Shown in pieces: positions 26,364-38,079 of a stretch of DNA of 64,000 nucleotides. The position numbers and the translations under genes are program-made. The DNA lies in NCBI RefSeq assembly GCF_016859285.1, contig NC_053413.1:20428939-20492938 (forward strand), given 5' to 3'. The DNA comes from Xiphias gladius. Taxonomy: Eukaryota; Chordata; Actinopteri; Istiophoriformes; Xiphiidae. The notes beneath the pieces are model-generated. The model saw only the letters and a list, made by a program, of their open reading frames with translations. It was not told the origin of the DNA and did not search any database. How positions within the stretch are numbered: the stretch's first letter is position 1; the number at the start of each line of letters is the position of its first letter.

Positions 26364-28235
26364 TCAATGGCAGCCACAGCTTCCGGCCACCATGTCATTA
26401 TACTGCTTCAGCACCACATTCTCATCATCGTCAAAGTAGAGTAAGTTGATGGAGAAGAGCTTGTCTGGCACACAGCACGGCGTCTCGATGCCTTTGATCA
26501 GCTTCAGGGCGTTGATGATGGACTGGACGGTGGCATGGTTGGTTGGCCTCATGTTCTGACCCAGAGGGAAGGGGCAGGAGCCTTTGCAGTGGTAGGCGTT
26601 GTAACCCCTGGGAGAGACAATCCAGCCTGACCAGCCGATCTCCTCAAAGTCAACATAGAGAGGCAGGCGTTGGCAGGACAGAGACACACCTTCCTCCTCG
26701 CTGTAGTCCAGGGAGCGGGCGCTGCGGGAGGATGGACCCGACATGGACGCATGGGGCAGGCTGGAAGTGGCCGCGGTATCGTTTGGGTCTGGTGGAGGAA
26801 AGGAGAGCTTTTTGTTAGACATCAATGTATTTTGTTGCATTATAGGTTCCCTTCATGCAAAGTTAAATTATAAAGTGGGTATAGGAGGTCCTCTGTTTAG
26901 AGTTTAGAGTAAGGTACCATTGATATTTATAAATATTTTGTGCTATATCTTCCTAAATTGCTCTTGATCCGAAAAAAGGGGTTGGTTGAATAATTAAAAA
27001 CTGAAATCAATTTAAACCAGGGGGCCGGAGATTCCCCCTAGGTGTCATAATTCTTCTCTACGCCCCTGCTTATCAGCGGTACGACCGCAAAAAATACCTG
27101 AGCTGCGTATTTTTACCAACACTGGGCATAAACTGATCAGTCAAAAGTCTTACCTGTGCTCTCAAGAGTAGCAGAGCGGCGGCCGTCATCAGTGAAGAGG
27201 ACCAGCATGGGCTGCTTGCTCTGGTGGTGGTTGCGTCCTGAGGCAAAGCGGATCAGTTTCATATCCATCTGGCTCCCTCCCAGGGTCTGAACCACCACAT
27301 GGAGTCCCAGGTTGCTGCCTTCGTCCACCATCCAGGAGCGAACCTTCAGGAAGAAGTCCACGTTAGTGAGTTAAAACACGAGAGTTCACTCCGTCCTGCT
27401 CAGTATTTTTCTTCAAGCAGTCAATGCAGGACTTAAAGAGAAGAGGATACTCACTGCTTGTGTGATGGTGAACACCTCCCAACCAGTAGAGTGCACTGGG
27501 ATGAGCCGAGAAGACAGCAACTTCTTCTCCTGTGTGTTGTTGGTTTTGGTGGTGTCAAGCAGCTGATAAACGCTAACCTGCGTGAAACACAGTGAATGTG
27601 GCCTATATTAGAAACAATCCGAGGGAGAGATGCCTTGGAGCGTACTTCAATGCATAACACTTCCTTATCCAGATTTGATCAGTTTACGTGGTTTTTACAT
27701 ACTTGGCAGAAGTGATGCCTGTTGAATGTCATTGTGGCCTGAGGTCGCAGCTTGAACAGATGGAGCTCTGCAGTCAGAATCTTCTCTGTTCTTGCAACCG
27801 TGGACAGATTGAACCTGAACTCCACCTGCTCACTTCGCACTGCAAGGAAAAAGATACCATTAGAGGCCAACATACTCCTATATATTTAATCTCCTACAGT
27901 AGCCAGCTGCAAAGGCATGCATGCATAAATCAGATCTTACATTTGTCAAAGAAACTGCGCACAGTATTCCCCTCCAGAAGATACGGGTCCTTGGTCACAC
28001 CGTCCACATCAGCAACCGTGTTGTACAGGTCAAGCATGTACTGCGGTGGCTGCTTGTGTCCATGGATAGCAGGGGGGTCCTCCATCCCAAACACCTCCAA
28101 CAGTCTCTTGATGGCAGCGGAGCGGACCTCCTCGGACTCGTTCTCGGCGGCGAAGTGACTCTCCAGGTAGTTGAGCGAAGGCCGTGCGGCGGCCGTGCAA
28201 AGCAAGGTGGCAAAGCTGACCACAAACACCAACAT
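26364..28235 (-). CDS. admp: Anti-dorsalizing morphogenetic protein (BMP/TGF-beta family), complete
   Basis: ADMP is a secreted BMP-like ligand made in the dorsal organizer. It signals through BMP receptors and buffers dorsoventral patterning. Five minus-strand exons, in transcript order: 28235-27941, 27839-27703, 27577-27455, 27343-27154, 26788-26364. They join in phase to 389 residues. The start MLVFVVSFATLLCTAAARP is a clear signal peptide; a Met 21 codons upstream (28298) would hide it, so I reject that start. A prodomain follows, then a furin-type site RSAR at about 270-273. The 116-residue mature domain opens SLDYSEEEG and carries the seven-cysteine knot (SCQRLPLYVDFEEIGWSGWI, CKGSCPFPL, CCVPDK, end GSCGCH). 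YNAYHCKGSCPFPLGQNMRP and YFDDDENVVLKQY are ADMP-specific compared with BMP2/4. The pinhead gene lies directly upstream. All domains are intact. Confidence 0.95.
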
Positions 28236-28336
28236 CTCCGAGGCGTGAGTAGGTTCCTGGTGCGTCGGCGTCTTCCAAACCACACAGCCGGCCGGCAACT
28301 TGGAGTTGGAGTAACTGCAGGACCCTGGAAGCTCGA

Positions 28337-28345
28337 CTTTTTATA
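28337..28345 (-). promoter_or_regulatory. TATA box of admp
   Basis: TATAAAAAG on the minus strand lies about 102 bases upstream of the admp start codon. It would give a 5' UTR of roughly 70-80 bases. No competing TATA element was seen closer to the start. Confidence 0.6.
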
Positions 28346-30179
28346 TCAAATGCCCCCGTTCCCTCTTCAGTGCCCCCAAAGCCTCGGTCAACAGCAGTAA
28401 AGATGCTATTTGGTCGCAAATGTAAATCACCAATCAGCGAATGTAAAGGGAGACTAATGGCGGTGTTAACAAGGTGTGAACCCGACTGTATTTTTCATTC
28501 AAGCCCATTGTCTCCACGTCTGGCAATAAAGGCTCAAATAAACTAAATTCAGCCTTTGAAAGGGCTCGACGCTCGTCGACCAGTGAGTGTGCTGCCGTGG
28601 GATACATGTTTTCCCCTCCGATTAATAACGTTATGGTTGAAGGATGTAAAGAACACGAACAGAATAAGCCTGGAGCTGATCTCCCGAGGAAGCGCACTCA
28701 CCGTGGGAGGTTCACTGCGCCTCAATGGATCCATTAATTTAGAATAATAGGGCACAGTGGCTTAGGTGGAAACCAGTTACTTAGATAAAGAGACTGGTGT
28801 CGCAGGCTACACTTCGGGAGATTTACATAACTGCTTATCCAGCTGGATAATCACTAAATTTGCAGTTTTATTTTTCAGACGTACCCCAACTGGACCGACC
28901 CCCTCCGTGTGGCATAAGCTGATGTGGTGCTTAGGAGGATTCCGTGACTTCATCCAGTGATTGCTCTTTTTTCCGATAAAAAAAAGAGACTATTTTCCTT
29001 ATTTGATTTACAGCAGATTGGCATAAGTCAAAGTTCTGAATAGAGCTTACAGTGTGATTTCCCTAGATATTTAGGTACAGTATATTATACTGATAATGGG
29101 TATGTACACGGGAAATTTTGAGTTTGGGTGCGTTTGCCCTTCACCATTTTAGGACCAGAAATATCTGTATTATATATTAGATAATTAATTATATTAACCC
29201 TGAGCATAAAAAAACCTAAAGTCTGTGTATGTTACTCTGTAAACGTGGTTATTTGCCAATTATTTCTCAAAACCAACTCAGTTCTTTCCAAGGAGACTCA
29301 GAAATTGCGCATTGTGCCATTTGGTGCCTTTGATCTTTATACACAATTACGCACAAGCAAAAGACAAACTGAGACTGAAAAAAGTTTTTTCCCCCCACTG
29401 TAATAAACATTTAAGAGATCAAAGTTTTTTTTTCTACATGGCACCTCACAAGCAAGCCATAAAACGTCTTCTCTTTAGATGACAGAGAAAACTGTCACAG
29501 AAAAGTGTTGTTTCACACTCTGATATCAAAATAAGGAGCTATTAACTGCTTGCACGTGTGTTTTTCTAAGGAGACATTTGAAAGGTTGGTTGGCCCTTCC
29601 CTTGTTCTTTTCCAGTGCTTCTTCAAAGTTGTTGTTCTGGCCGTTTGACTCTGATACCTATTCAAATTTATTTCAGATTCCATTGATTTATAGATTGTGG
29701 TCAAGTCTAAAAGACTATCTTTCAGGCCTGCCAATATTTGTTCTTGTTTCTGTTGTAAATCAACTTGTTTTCTGCACCTAAACAAGACGTTTATATACTT
29801 TTTATTCAACTTATACCAATTACTTTTATGTATAAATTCAAAGGCGGGCTGCACACACTATTTGTTCGACTGTATATTTTCTGTTTTAATAGAAGTTTCC
29901 TGTGATACCTTTCCAACATGTGACAGTTTCATTTGCAGTTTGGATAAAATGTGTTGCACAATGGTCCAAGGACATTTCATAATATATTGTTGTGGTATTA
30001 AATTTATTTACAAAATTATCATTTTTACATATATTACATTTAATACAATAATACTTTAGGGCAGGAAAGTCTTCAATGAATGAGATAGTATTTGCTCCAG
30101 CGGGCTGCAGCCACTTTGTATCAGACTTTGAGAGCCCCCGTAGGTCTTGGAAGTTGTCTTCCAGTAGGGGGCGCAGTTT
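28346..30179. other. admp-pnhd intergenic spacer
   Basis: About 1.8 kb between the admp promoter and the pnhd stop. It holds no open frame I can support and should contain the pnhd 3' UTR plus admp upstream control sequence. It is AT-rich with T-rich tracts, and no transposable element was recognised in it. Confidence 0.5.
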
Positions 30180-33138
30180 TCAGTTTTGGCAAAGGCAGGA
30201 AGTGATGGAGAGGACGGTGCGTAGCAGCCCATGCTGGTTGAGGAAGCTGTGGCTCTCATAGCCCTGAGGAACACAGGAGCTGGACTGTCTCTCAGCCCAC
30301 AAGTGGCAAATTTCAGGATCAGATGGACTCCTGTAGCAGAAAATTTAAAAAAAACAAAAAACAGATTAAAATCACTAAATTCACTGCAGCAAACAAGCTT
30401 TTCTTGTGCCGCATGTCTCACAAAACATTGTTGTTTTTTTTTACTCTGAAATGTCAAATTAACAATTAAACTGCGGTTTCTGTCGATTTTTACTGAGTAC
30501 GGCAACAAGTATGTGAGGTCCTTTTGTCAGTGTGCCACTTCACTTCGGTCTCTGCTGTGAAACTGTGATTCTGATCAGACAATAGATGCTGGTATAAATG
30601 TATTACCAAAGTGCAATACATGAGAGATTTGAATGATTAAATGAATCCCATTGAGACATGCATTGTATAAACTCAAAGAGAGTTGTTTTGTATTTGTTCG
30701 TGCAGCACTTTCCCCCTCAGGCCATAAAATCATAGTCCTCTTATTCTAAACTGACAGTTATGCTGTTAGAAGTTTGCCACAATCTCAAAATAAAGCTGGG
30801 GGAATTAACCTAAAAAGGGAACATGCTGAGTGCAGAAGGTGCCAAGAGCTCACGGGCAATTGTTATGAGAGTGGCCAAGGAGGTGTGTGTGTGGGTGTAG
30901 CAGCTGTGTTCATACTTACCTGAGAAGGCATCGGTTTCCTGTAGTGCAGCCTCCCAAACATCTGCCCACATCTATTTCCTGTAGAAAATTAGCAACACAG
31001 AGAGAGGGCAATGAGCTCACAGCTGGTCACAAATATTGACCCAGTTGAGCTGGGGGCCAGCTGGTGTTTAGCATGTTAACTGCTTTGATTTGGCACCTGC
31101 AGGGGCCATTTGTGTTTGCACTCTGCTCGCACCTTTGGTGCTGAAACACAGCAGATCGCCAAAACTGGGGCTAGAGATTCAACTTAAATTCTCTCCATCA
31201 ACCCATTTTTTTATTAGAAAAACTCTGATGTTAAATGACGGACAGTGGCTTATTTTTGTGGTACTGAGAATGTAGAGTATGCGGTTTGCAGGAGGTTCCT
31301 TTGTGGTAAGCGTTTGCTGAATGATATTAACTGATGATGTGAGAATAATGTAATTCAGGGTTTAGTGCTGTTTTCCAGCAACAAATTTACAGCTTGGACT
31401 TTTTGCAATGTCAGCAGAACAAAAATCTTTTTTGTAATGGGTTTTCTGTGGCCGTGACAAGCTTAAATGTGTTGGTTTCACGATAAAGTTGTTCCTTATG
31501 CTACAAGTGTTTGAGGAGCTTTGACCTCTGCAGCCTAGTTTCACTTCTCCATGCACTTAGGAAGTCGGTGAAGGGGCAGAAATTACTACTCTGTTTATAT
31601 TCAAATAAAACCTGCCAGTCTATCATGTGTATTGTTGCAAGTTGTGCATGAATGAGCATGCAGCACATCCTGAAGCCCTTCACACCAGGATGTGCGGTGC
31701 CAGCCACTGGACAGTGGATTAGCTTGATGAAGTGCCGTCTTCCACACGTGTCCGATGAATAAAGTTACTTCATTACTGTCTGGCACCAAACTAGACCCCC
31801 GTTTCCTCTCAACTCAATTACAAAAGAGAGTGAGAAAGTGGCATCACAGACTGTTCAAGTGTTAAGTATGCCATGCTAATCAAAGAAGTAGTGAGGATTT
31901 GGGGTAAGTGGAGGACGAACATATAGAAGAGTCTGTGTTTTAGTTTACTGAGTTTACACTTACTTTGAGCCTCTCTTCTTTGACTCCATCCGCATGGTGG
32001 ACTATTTCATAGTAATACTCCACGTAGGGGACCCTGTAGCAGCTTTCCTTCAGCTCACAGGCCGCCACGGTCTGGATGAGATCCATTTTGTTGGGGCTTT
32101 CCACCAAGGCCGAGTCAAACTTAGTGGGGACACAGGAGAATCCCTCTGTGAATGATTAGTAAAGAGAATATTAGACTTATATGGGCAGGAAGAACGGCTC
32201 AATCATAATCTGTGATCCAATTCTGAGCGACAGATAGTCCCAAGACACAAATTTAAAAGACAGGTTTAGCTCTTTGTTCATTCATCACAAATTAACTGAC
32301 CGGTCTTTTGATACACTAGACAACCACTTTAGAGCTTGTATCTCTTCTGATAATGCTGAAGGTTTGTATACATCAGTAATGTCTGAACACCTCGGTGAAA
32401 AGGGGTCCTGTATTTTTCAGTTAGGCTGTAATTAAATATAATTTTTCATCATTACAACCAGCTCTTTAATTATGTATGTAAATTTAGCTCGAAGTTTTCG
32501 GCCAAAACAAAAGGGCCTGAGCCTCAACTTTATCACTATAATGAGTAGTAAGAAATCCCATGTCAGTCAGTGCAGAATAGCTTTGACTTAGGGCCTGTTG
32601 TGTATATTACTGTACCAGAAGTAGCATACATGCTGTTTTAATCTTTTAGTCAAACCACAAAAATGATGTACTTTAAGGCATTTACCAGATATTCACATTG
32701 TGCCCTTGTAGCAGTCTTGTTTTGTTGATATGCACTAAAAATAAAAGCTAAAGATTCCTTGAGACCTAAAGGTTTATATTAGGTAAAGGCAGAGAAAAAA
32801 AAAAAATCAAGTTAACCAATATAATTTCCTCTTTTCCAATGAAACTTGCCTAAACAACTTTCCTGTATTATGTCACATCTGACATAATTTTGGTAACAGT
32901 GAGACTGTCCCAACACTGTTATTATTAAACAAGTTAAGAGGAGCCTATCCCTATTTTTTTTGAAAAAGTATGAATGACTCGTAAGTGTCCTATATTTCTG
33001 TTTTTGGTTGCAGATCGTGGAAACACAAATTAAACTTTCTATCTCTAAGTGACTCATTTTGTAGTTGATAACCTGCTCTTTGTTGAGCTGACCATCTCTT
33101 CCTGGCCTGTTTATTGCTGTTTAAGGCAGGTAAATCTT

Positions 33139-33174
<36 letters not shown>

Positions 33175-34908
33175 GGAGAGCCCTTGGACCGGGAGCATCC
33201 CCCCACGTCGATGACTGTCTCATACGGCGTCTCGGAGTAGAAGGTCCTCAGCGCGGGGACACGGATGCACTGGGTCAGCGCGATCTCACAGTGGCACTCC
33301 TCGATGACCTCCACCTCCCGGGGCCCCTCCAGCAGGAGCACCCGGTCCACTCGCATCCCGGTGGGCTCGCACGCCTTGTGCATCCCGCAGGAGGGCAGCT
33401 GGTTCAGCGGCTCCGAGCTCTCTGGAGCAGCGGGTCCCCGAGTCCTCATCTTTTGTAAGACGGGGGGAAATCATTGACTGGTTCGGGTCAGACGTGTCTA
33501 AACTTGTTTCTTTGCGCTTAGGCGGTGCAAATTATTTGGGTTTTAAATTTGCAGTTTTTTTTAAAATTTGCAGTTTTTTGTTTAATTCCAAAGTGGCCTA
33601 GCAGCATTTATTGATCGCACAAAATGTGTATTTGTTATATATCTCTGTATTTTTTCACAAAACTGCATTAGGCGCTAACACCGCGCTCGAGTTAGCTTAC
33701 GCTAGCTTCGTAAGCTAACTCAGGAGACCGTCCCCCATAGGTCGTCACAAAGTTACAGCGCGCCCCTGTGGCGGTGCGGGGGAACTTCACTTACTTTCTT
33801 GCTCCTGAGAAATTCCAGCATTGAGGAATGCTTTGAGTATTCCTGCTGCCCGGCCTCAGGTGACGGCCTGGATGCTCCCCCACAGTGCGACCTGCACATG
33901 CCCACGTCTACGCTGACAGGACTCCCAGAGATGTCTGAGAAGAGAGAGTCAGAGAGAGGGAGAAAGACAAAATAGATTAGGTTTCAAATAGCAAGGCGGG
34001 CACTGATGATTCTTTTAAAAATAAATAAATAAATAATAATAAAAAAATATATATATGTACATATCTCTAAAAACATCTGCTAAGCTTTTGATTTTATCAG
34101 TCTATCAAACATTTCAGCAATAAAATATGAGTGTCCATGAATATACAAACTCGTTGGTACAAATAGGACTGCACACATCCACTGCAGGGAGAACTCTTGA
34201 ACACGTGGAGGAACGTAGCGCTTTACCTTGTCCGATGTACACAAACTGGCTCTGCCTCTTGCAGCACGCTCTCTGCGTGAACAGGTTTCGGTGATCAATG
34301 TGTTTGCCCAACACTCCAGTCCCTGGGGGGGCACAACACAAACACACATCAGTGCCGTCCGTCGCTTAAAAATGGCATTATATTACTGAATTTAGTTTGA
34401 GAAAGCCGTTGACCGTGAGATGAGTGTTTCAGTTACAACACAGAGCACAAGCGAGCAGGAATCCATCTTCTTCAAGGTCATTTGTTAATGAGAGGGATTT
34501 GTTATTTAAGTCCAGAGAGGTACTATATGAAAATTTAGGGCAATAGCTTTACAGTAAAAAAGAAAACACTCACTTTATTAAACGATCGTTATATAATGCA
34601 TGGCTATGTTCACCTGGAAATATTCATTTTGGATTTGCAAGAACATCCCTCAGTATTTAGTGATTTTTGACTCCAATGTTGCAGATGCAGGAATACATGT
34701 GAACACAACACACACATCTTCCAGCACCACACCCTCTCCTACTTCTCCTGTTTACCAACCACATAACAAGGGATTAGCAAGTATATTTGAGCAGACCAGT
34801 GTCAGTCCAGTGAGTTAATAGCAGTAGCAGAGCAGAGCAAAGCAAACAGTACTTACAGGTCAGGTGGAGGGCACACAGGAGGAGAAGGAACGGCCGGGGT
34901 ACATCCAT
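30180..34908 (-). CDS. pnhd: Pinhead-like secreted cysteine-rich protein, complete
   Basis: Pinhead is a secreted cysteine-rich factor of early embryonic patterning, linked to Wnt, FGF and ADMP signalling in frog and Ciona. Seven minus-strand exons, in transcript order: 34908-34857, 34322-34227, 33934-33795, 33449-33173, 32145-31964, 30978-30920, 30330-30180. They join in phase to 318 residues. The start MDVPRPFLLLLCALHLT is a signal peptide. Cysteine blocks follow: RACCKRQSQFVYIGQ; VDVGMCRSHCGG; CGMHKACEPTGMRVDRVLL with EECHCEIALTQCIRVPALR; ACELKESCYRVPYVEYYYEI with EIDVGRCLGGC; end TSCLCQN. Two repeated modules of the form C..., VDVG.C...C suggest internal duplication. The name rests on my memory of Pinhead sequences plus its position directly upstream of admp, so it is slightly less secure than the gene structure. 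The exon 33449-33173 donor sits at a GT microsatellite. Confidence 0.85.
33140..33172 (-). repeat. (GT)n microsatellite forming a pnhd splice donor
   Basis: A CA run on plus (GT on minus) directly abuts pnhd exon 4, so the donor reads CTCCAG|GTGTGTGTGT. No GTAAGT or GTGAGT donor lies nearby to replace it. Confidence 0.9.
33689..33721. repeat. 13-bp perfect inverted repeat in pnhd intron
   Basis: GAGTTAGCTTACG (33689-33701) and CGTAAGCTAACTC (33709-33721) are exact reverse complements around a 7-base loop, in the intron between pnhd exons 3 and 4. Confidence 0.85.
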
Positions 34909-34976
34909 GGCTTTAATCCGAATCTGCTCCTCCGCTGCCAGATCCTGAGTGTTCCTCTGCCCAGTGATGCCTCTGA

Positions 34977-34984
34977 TATTTATA
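34977..34984 (-). promoter_or_regulatory. TATA box of pnhd
   Basis: TATAAATA on the minus strand lies about 70 bases upstream of the pnhd start codon. It implies a start near 34945-34955 and a short 5' UTR of about 40 bases. Confidence 0.6.
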
Positions 34985-37900
34985 TGGGATCGGGCTTCAG
35001 TCCCAAATGTCACCCGAAAAACAAGGTCTCAGAGTGGTGTGGAGTCAAAAAAGTGAGAGCTAATCAAATTTCCATGCTGAAAGCCTTGTGGGATGGTGTT
35101 CCTACAAGCAGGGGCCACTTCAAAGGAAATCTCTGCGGGTTTTCTGTTTCGGCTGCGAGAGGACCCAGCGGCTCGAGTGTGTCGACCGGGCCCGAGCTCA
35201 CTCTAATGAAGTGCTTAAGTAGCCTTGAGCCATTAAAGCGTCGCTCATTCAAAGGCATTAATCATCTTTTATCTCAGGGGGAAGGTGTTTAGCACCTCTG
35301 ACTTAAAACAAAACCCGGGCCAAACACATAAACAGGATCAGCGTGGGGGCCTGAGCCTCCCCTTCACAAAACTCCAGCACCTTTGTGTTTATTCAACATG
35401 ACACCAAATGGCCAGACCTCTGAGTTCTGCCCTTCAAATCTCTGCTTCTTGTTCTCTCCAGAGAAAAGCGGGAAGATTGAGAATGGGAATAGGATACTGT
35501 ATATTAAACGGGTTTCCAGATATGTAAGTTTATGATATCTACTCAGGTAAAATGGAAACTTAACTAAGAACACAGTATGCTGGCAAAAAGGCCGAGAATA
35601 CACCGAATGTTTGGTCAATTATACATCTAAAAGGGTCAGCCTAAATACTCGATTTTGTTCCATTTTCATATCACATCAAGTTTAATTTAAATCACAAGAA
35701 AGAAGTTTATAATGGTGACCTTTTACTGATTTTCCATTTTTATCTTAATAAGGTGTTAGTCCTTCTTTGAAGTGTTGATGTGATCCCCTCATTTTCATCG
35801 GGATCAACGGATCATCGTTCGGAGGGCCGTCAGCACCCAGACACTTTGATTAAGCCGATGCCTACAACAGTTTCAATTGTTGATTCCTTTCATTAAATCA
35901 CAACAAATCTTATTGAAACTCTATCATAATCCTAGTAAAACCCAGATTCAGTCATAGTAATTACTTGATTTAATTATCTAGATTGTACAATACGTTGTCA
36001 AAAGACTGTGAGAACTCAATAAAGTTGATCACAGATTTTCTGCCTTAAAGGGTAAGGAGGGGTCACACATATTGTAAAGAAATAATAAAAATAAGACTCA
36101 CTCTTTACCATATTCAGCCGAATGTAGAGGTCATCAGGGGACGCAGGTTATCAAGTTTGACTTTCACAACCGAATAAACTTTGTGAGTTTCATAATAAGA
36201 CTCACAACTCGCATGAAATGAAATGCTGTGTTGTTGGCAAAAAAAAAAAAAAATCCAGCATCAACCACTACAACAATTTGATACAAGGTCCATTATTAGC
36301 TGTTCTGGAGCTGTCGTCTGTGTCACACCATCTTCCTCAGTGGATTAATTTGCCAACTGCTTTTTCCAAGGTACAGAATAAACTTTCAGTCTCCACAAGG
36401 CTGCCCCCCCCCCCCACCACCCACACACACTTTTTGAAAAATTCTTAAGAATCCACAAAGGCAACATCCTGTCAAATTATTTACTTCAATCACCACCAGT
36501 TTATTGATTTTAATGTGGATGTAAAACCTCAACTCTGAAATTTGTGTCATGTACTGACCATTAAATGATTTTTCTTCTGTATGTCCAAGGAATATTACAT
36601 GCATTTTTAATCTCTTTTCATCCATTAGTCCTCTTTATCAAAAGCAAAGATAATGAATCGCACAGTGATTTTCTGTAACCAGTTCTGTTACTCAGTGACT
36701 GTGCTCCGATATTACATTGCATCCTTTTTCGTCCCGAAAAGTCACGAAAGTGCCCCCTCTTCTAAAAAAAACCCACACCTGTCTGAACACGGCCACTCTT
36801 CCCTCCCCAGCAAACTTTTCCTCACTGCACGACTTTAATTCAACGCTGCGTGTGCTGAGATAATCGCTGAGATGGTGATTGGATTACAATGAGTCATTCG
36901 CAGCATGAACATGCAGTTTATGCATGATGACGGCTAGACAATCCCCGCGTCCGGCCTGGGTAGCAGGGGTTGGCTGGGTAACAGACAGCTCATCAGTGTG
37001 TCTGTGCAGACCGTCTGGTGTCATGGTCAGTGTCTGGGTCACTGTGTCATAACTGTGCGGCCCGGTCACAAGGCCGCATAACAGACTCTTTGTTTGCACT
37101 TCTTTAAGGTTTAGCCTGAAGATATGAGGGTAAAATAGCATTTCTTTTGGTTTTGATTTGGAAGAAAATGACGAGAATTTGAATCGCTATTTGTTGTCAG
37201 TGCAGCCTTCACGAAAACAGTACTTCTGACAAAGCCGAACAATTAATTAAATAATAATGTTTAAATAGTAATGTAACCAAAGTTTGTCTTTATTAAAGGT
37301 TTCAAACACAGGAAACCCCATGCAACTGAACCATTGTGATTGCATTCATAACCTTTCCTCAGTCAGTTCACCCCTAACAATAATGACGGTCATATGCAGT
37401 ACATTGTAGAGGTAATCCCATCAATGTCCTGTTCACGCACCTGTATCAGGCTCCATGTTCATGTCTAGGGGTTAAAGGAGCCTCTGTAAAGCCTGTCTAT
37501 TGTCTGTGTGTGTGTGGGTGGAGTCCAACACTCTGGGATTACAGGGCGGTAGCTCTGGATTATACATCAGAAGACAATACTGCAGCATAGGCAGAGAGCT
37601 GGTGAAAAAGAGCAGTGGTGCTATAACAGCATCTGGACAAGTAGTTCTGAGAGACATCATCTTAGAGCATTTTTCCGGATGCATGCAGATGGTTTTGAAT
37701 TCAAATCAAGCATTTTCCGTTGTTTTTTCTTCAGTTTTTGGTTTGTGGAAATTTGTTTTCTTGGTAATTTACCAATTTGTTGCTTTGTAAAATCTTCAAA
37801 AATCCAGATCACAAAAGAAAGCAGAGCACTCTCTGGTGTCTGGGATAGGAATCATGTATTTGAACAGCAGAAATAATGCCATCAACACAGAAAGGAGTAA

Positions 37901-38079
37901 GAGGAACATAAAAGGCAAAACATGTAAGTACCACACATCTCTAAATTTCAACTGTAGGATCTTAGGATTTGGGTATCCTGTACTTAGACCCAATATAATG
38001 AAGTAAGTAATAGTTTCAAATCATAGCTGTTGCACCCCAGTAGTGTATGGCACCAACTTGATAATTTTCTCCATCTCAG
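34985..38079. other. Gap between pnhd promoter and kinase gene
   Basis: No supported gene in about 3 kb. The first part is the pnhd upstream region. The missing first coding exon and promoter of the NIM1-like kinase may lie in the right half, but I could not identify them. Short A-, C- and CA-runs occur at about 36240 and 36406-36430. Confidence 0.5.

Noticed and set aside
26543-26873. Overlapping plus-strand frames opposite admp
   Set aside because: Shadows of the well-conserved admp mature-domain exon on the other strand.
27921-28400. 159-codon plus-strand frame
   Set aside because: Antisense shadow of admp exon 1, which has a signal peptide and clean splice phases.
34864-35292. 142-codon plus-strand frame
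   Set aside because: Antisense to pnhd exon 1 and its promoter, with no domain and no splice partners.
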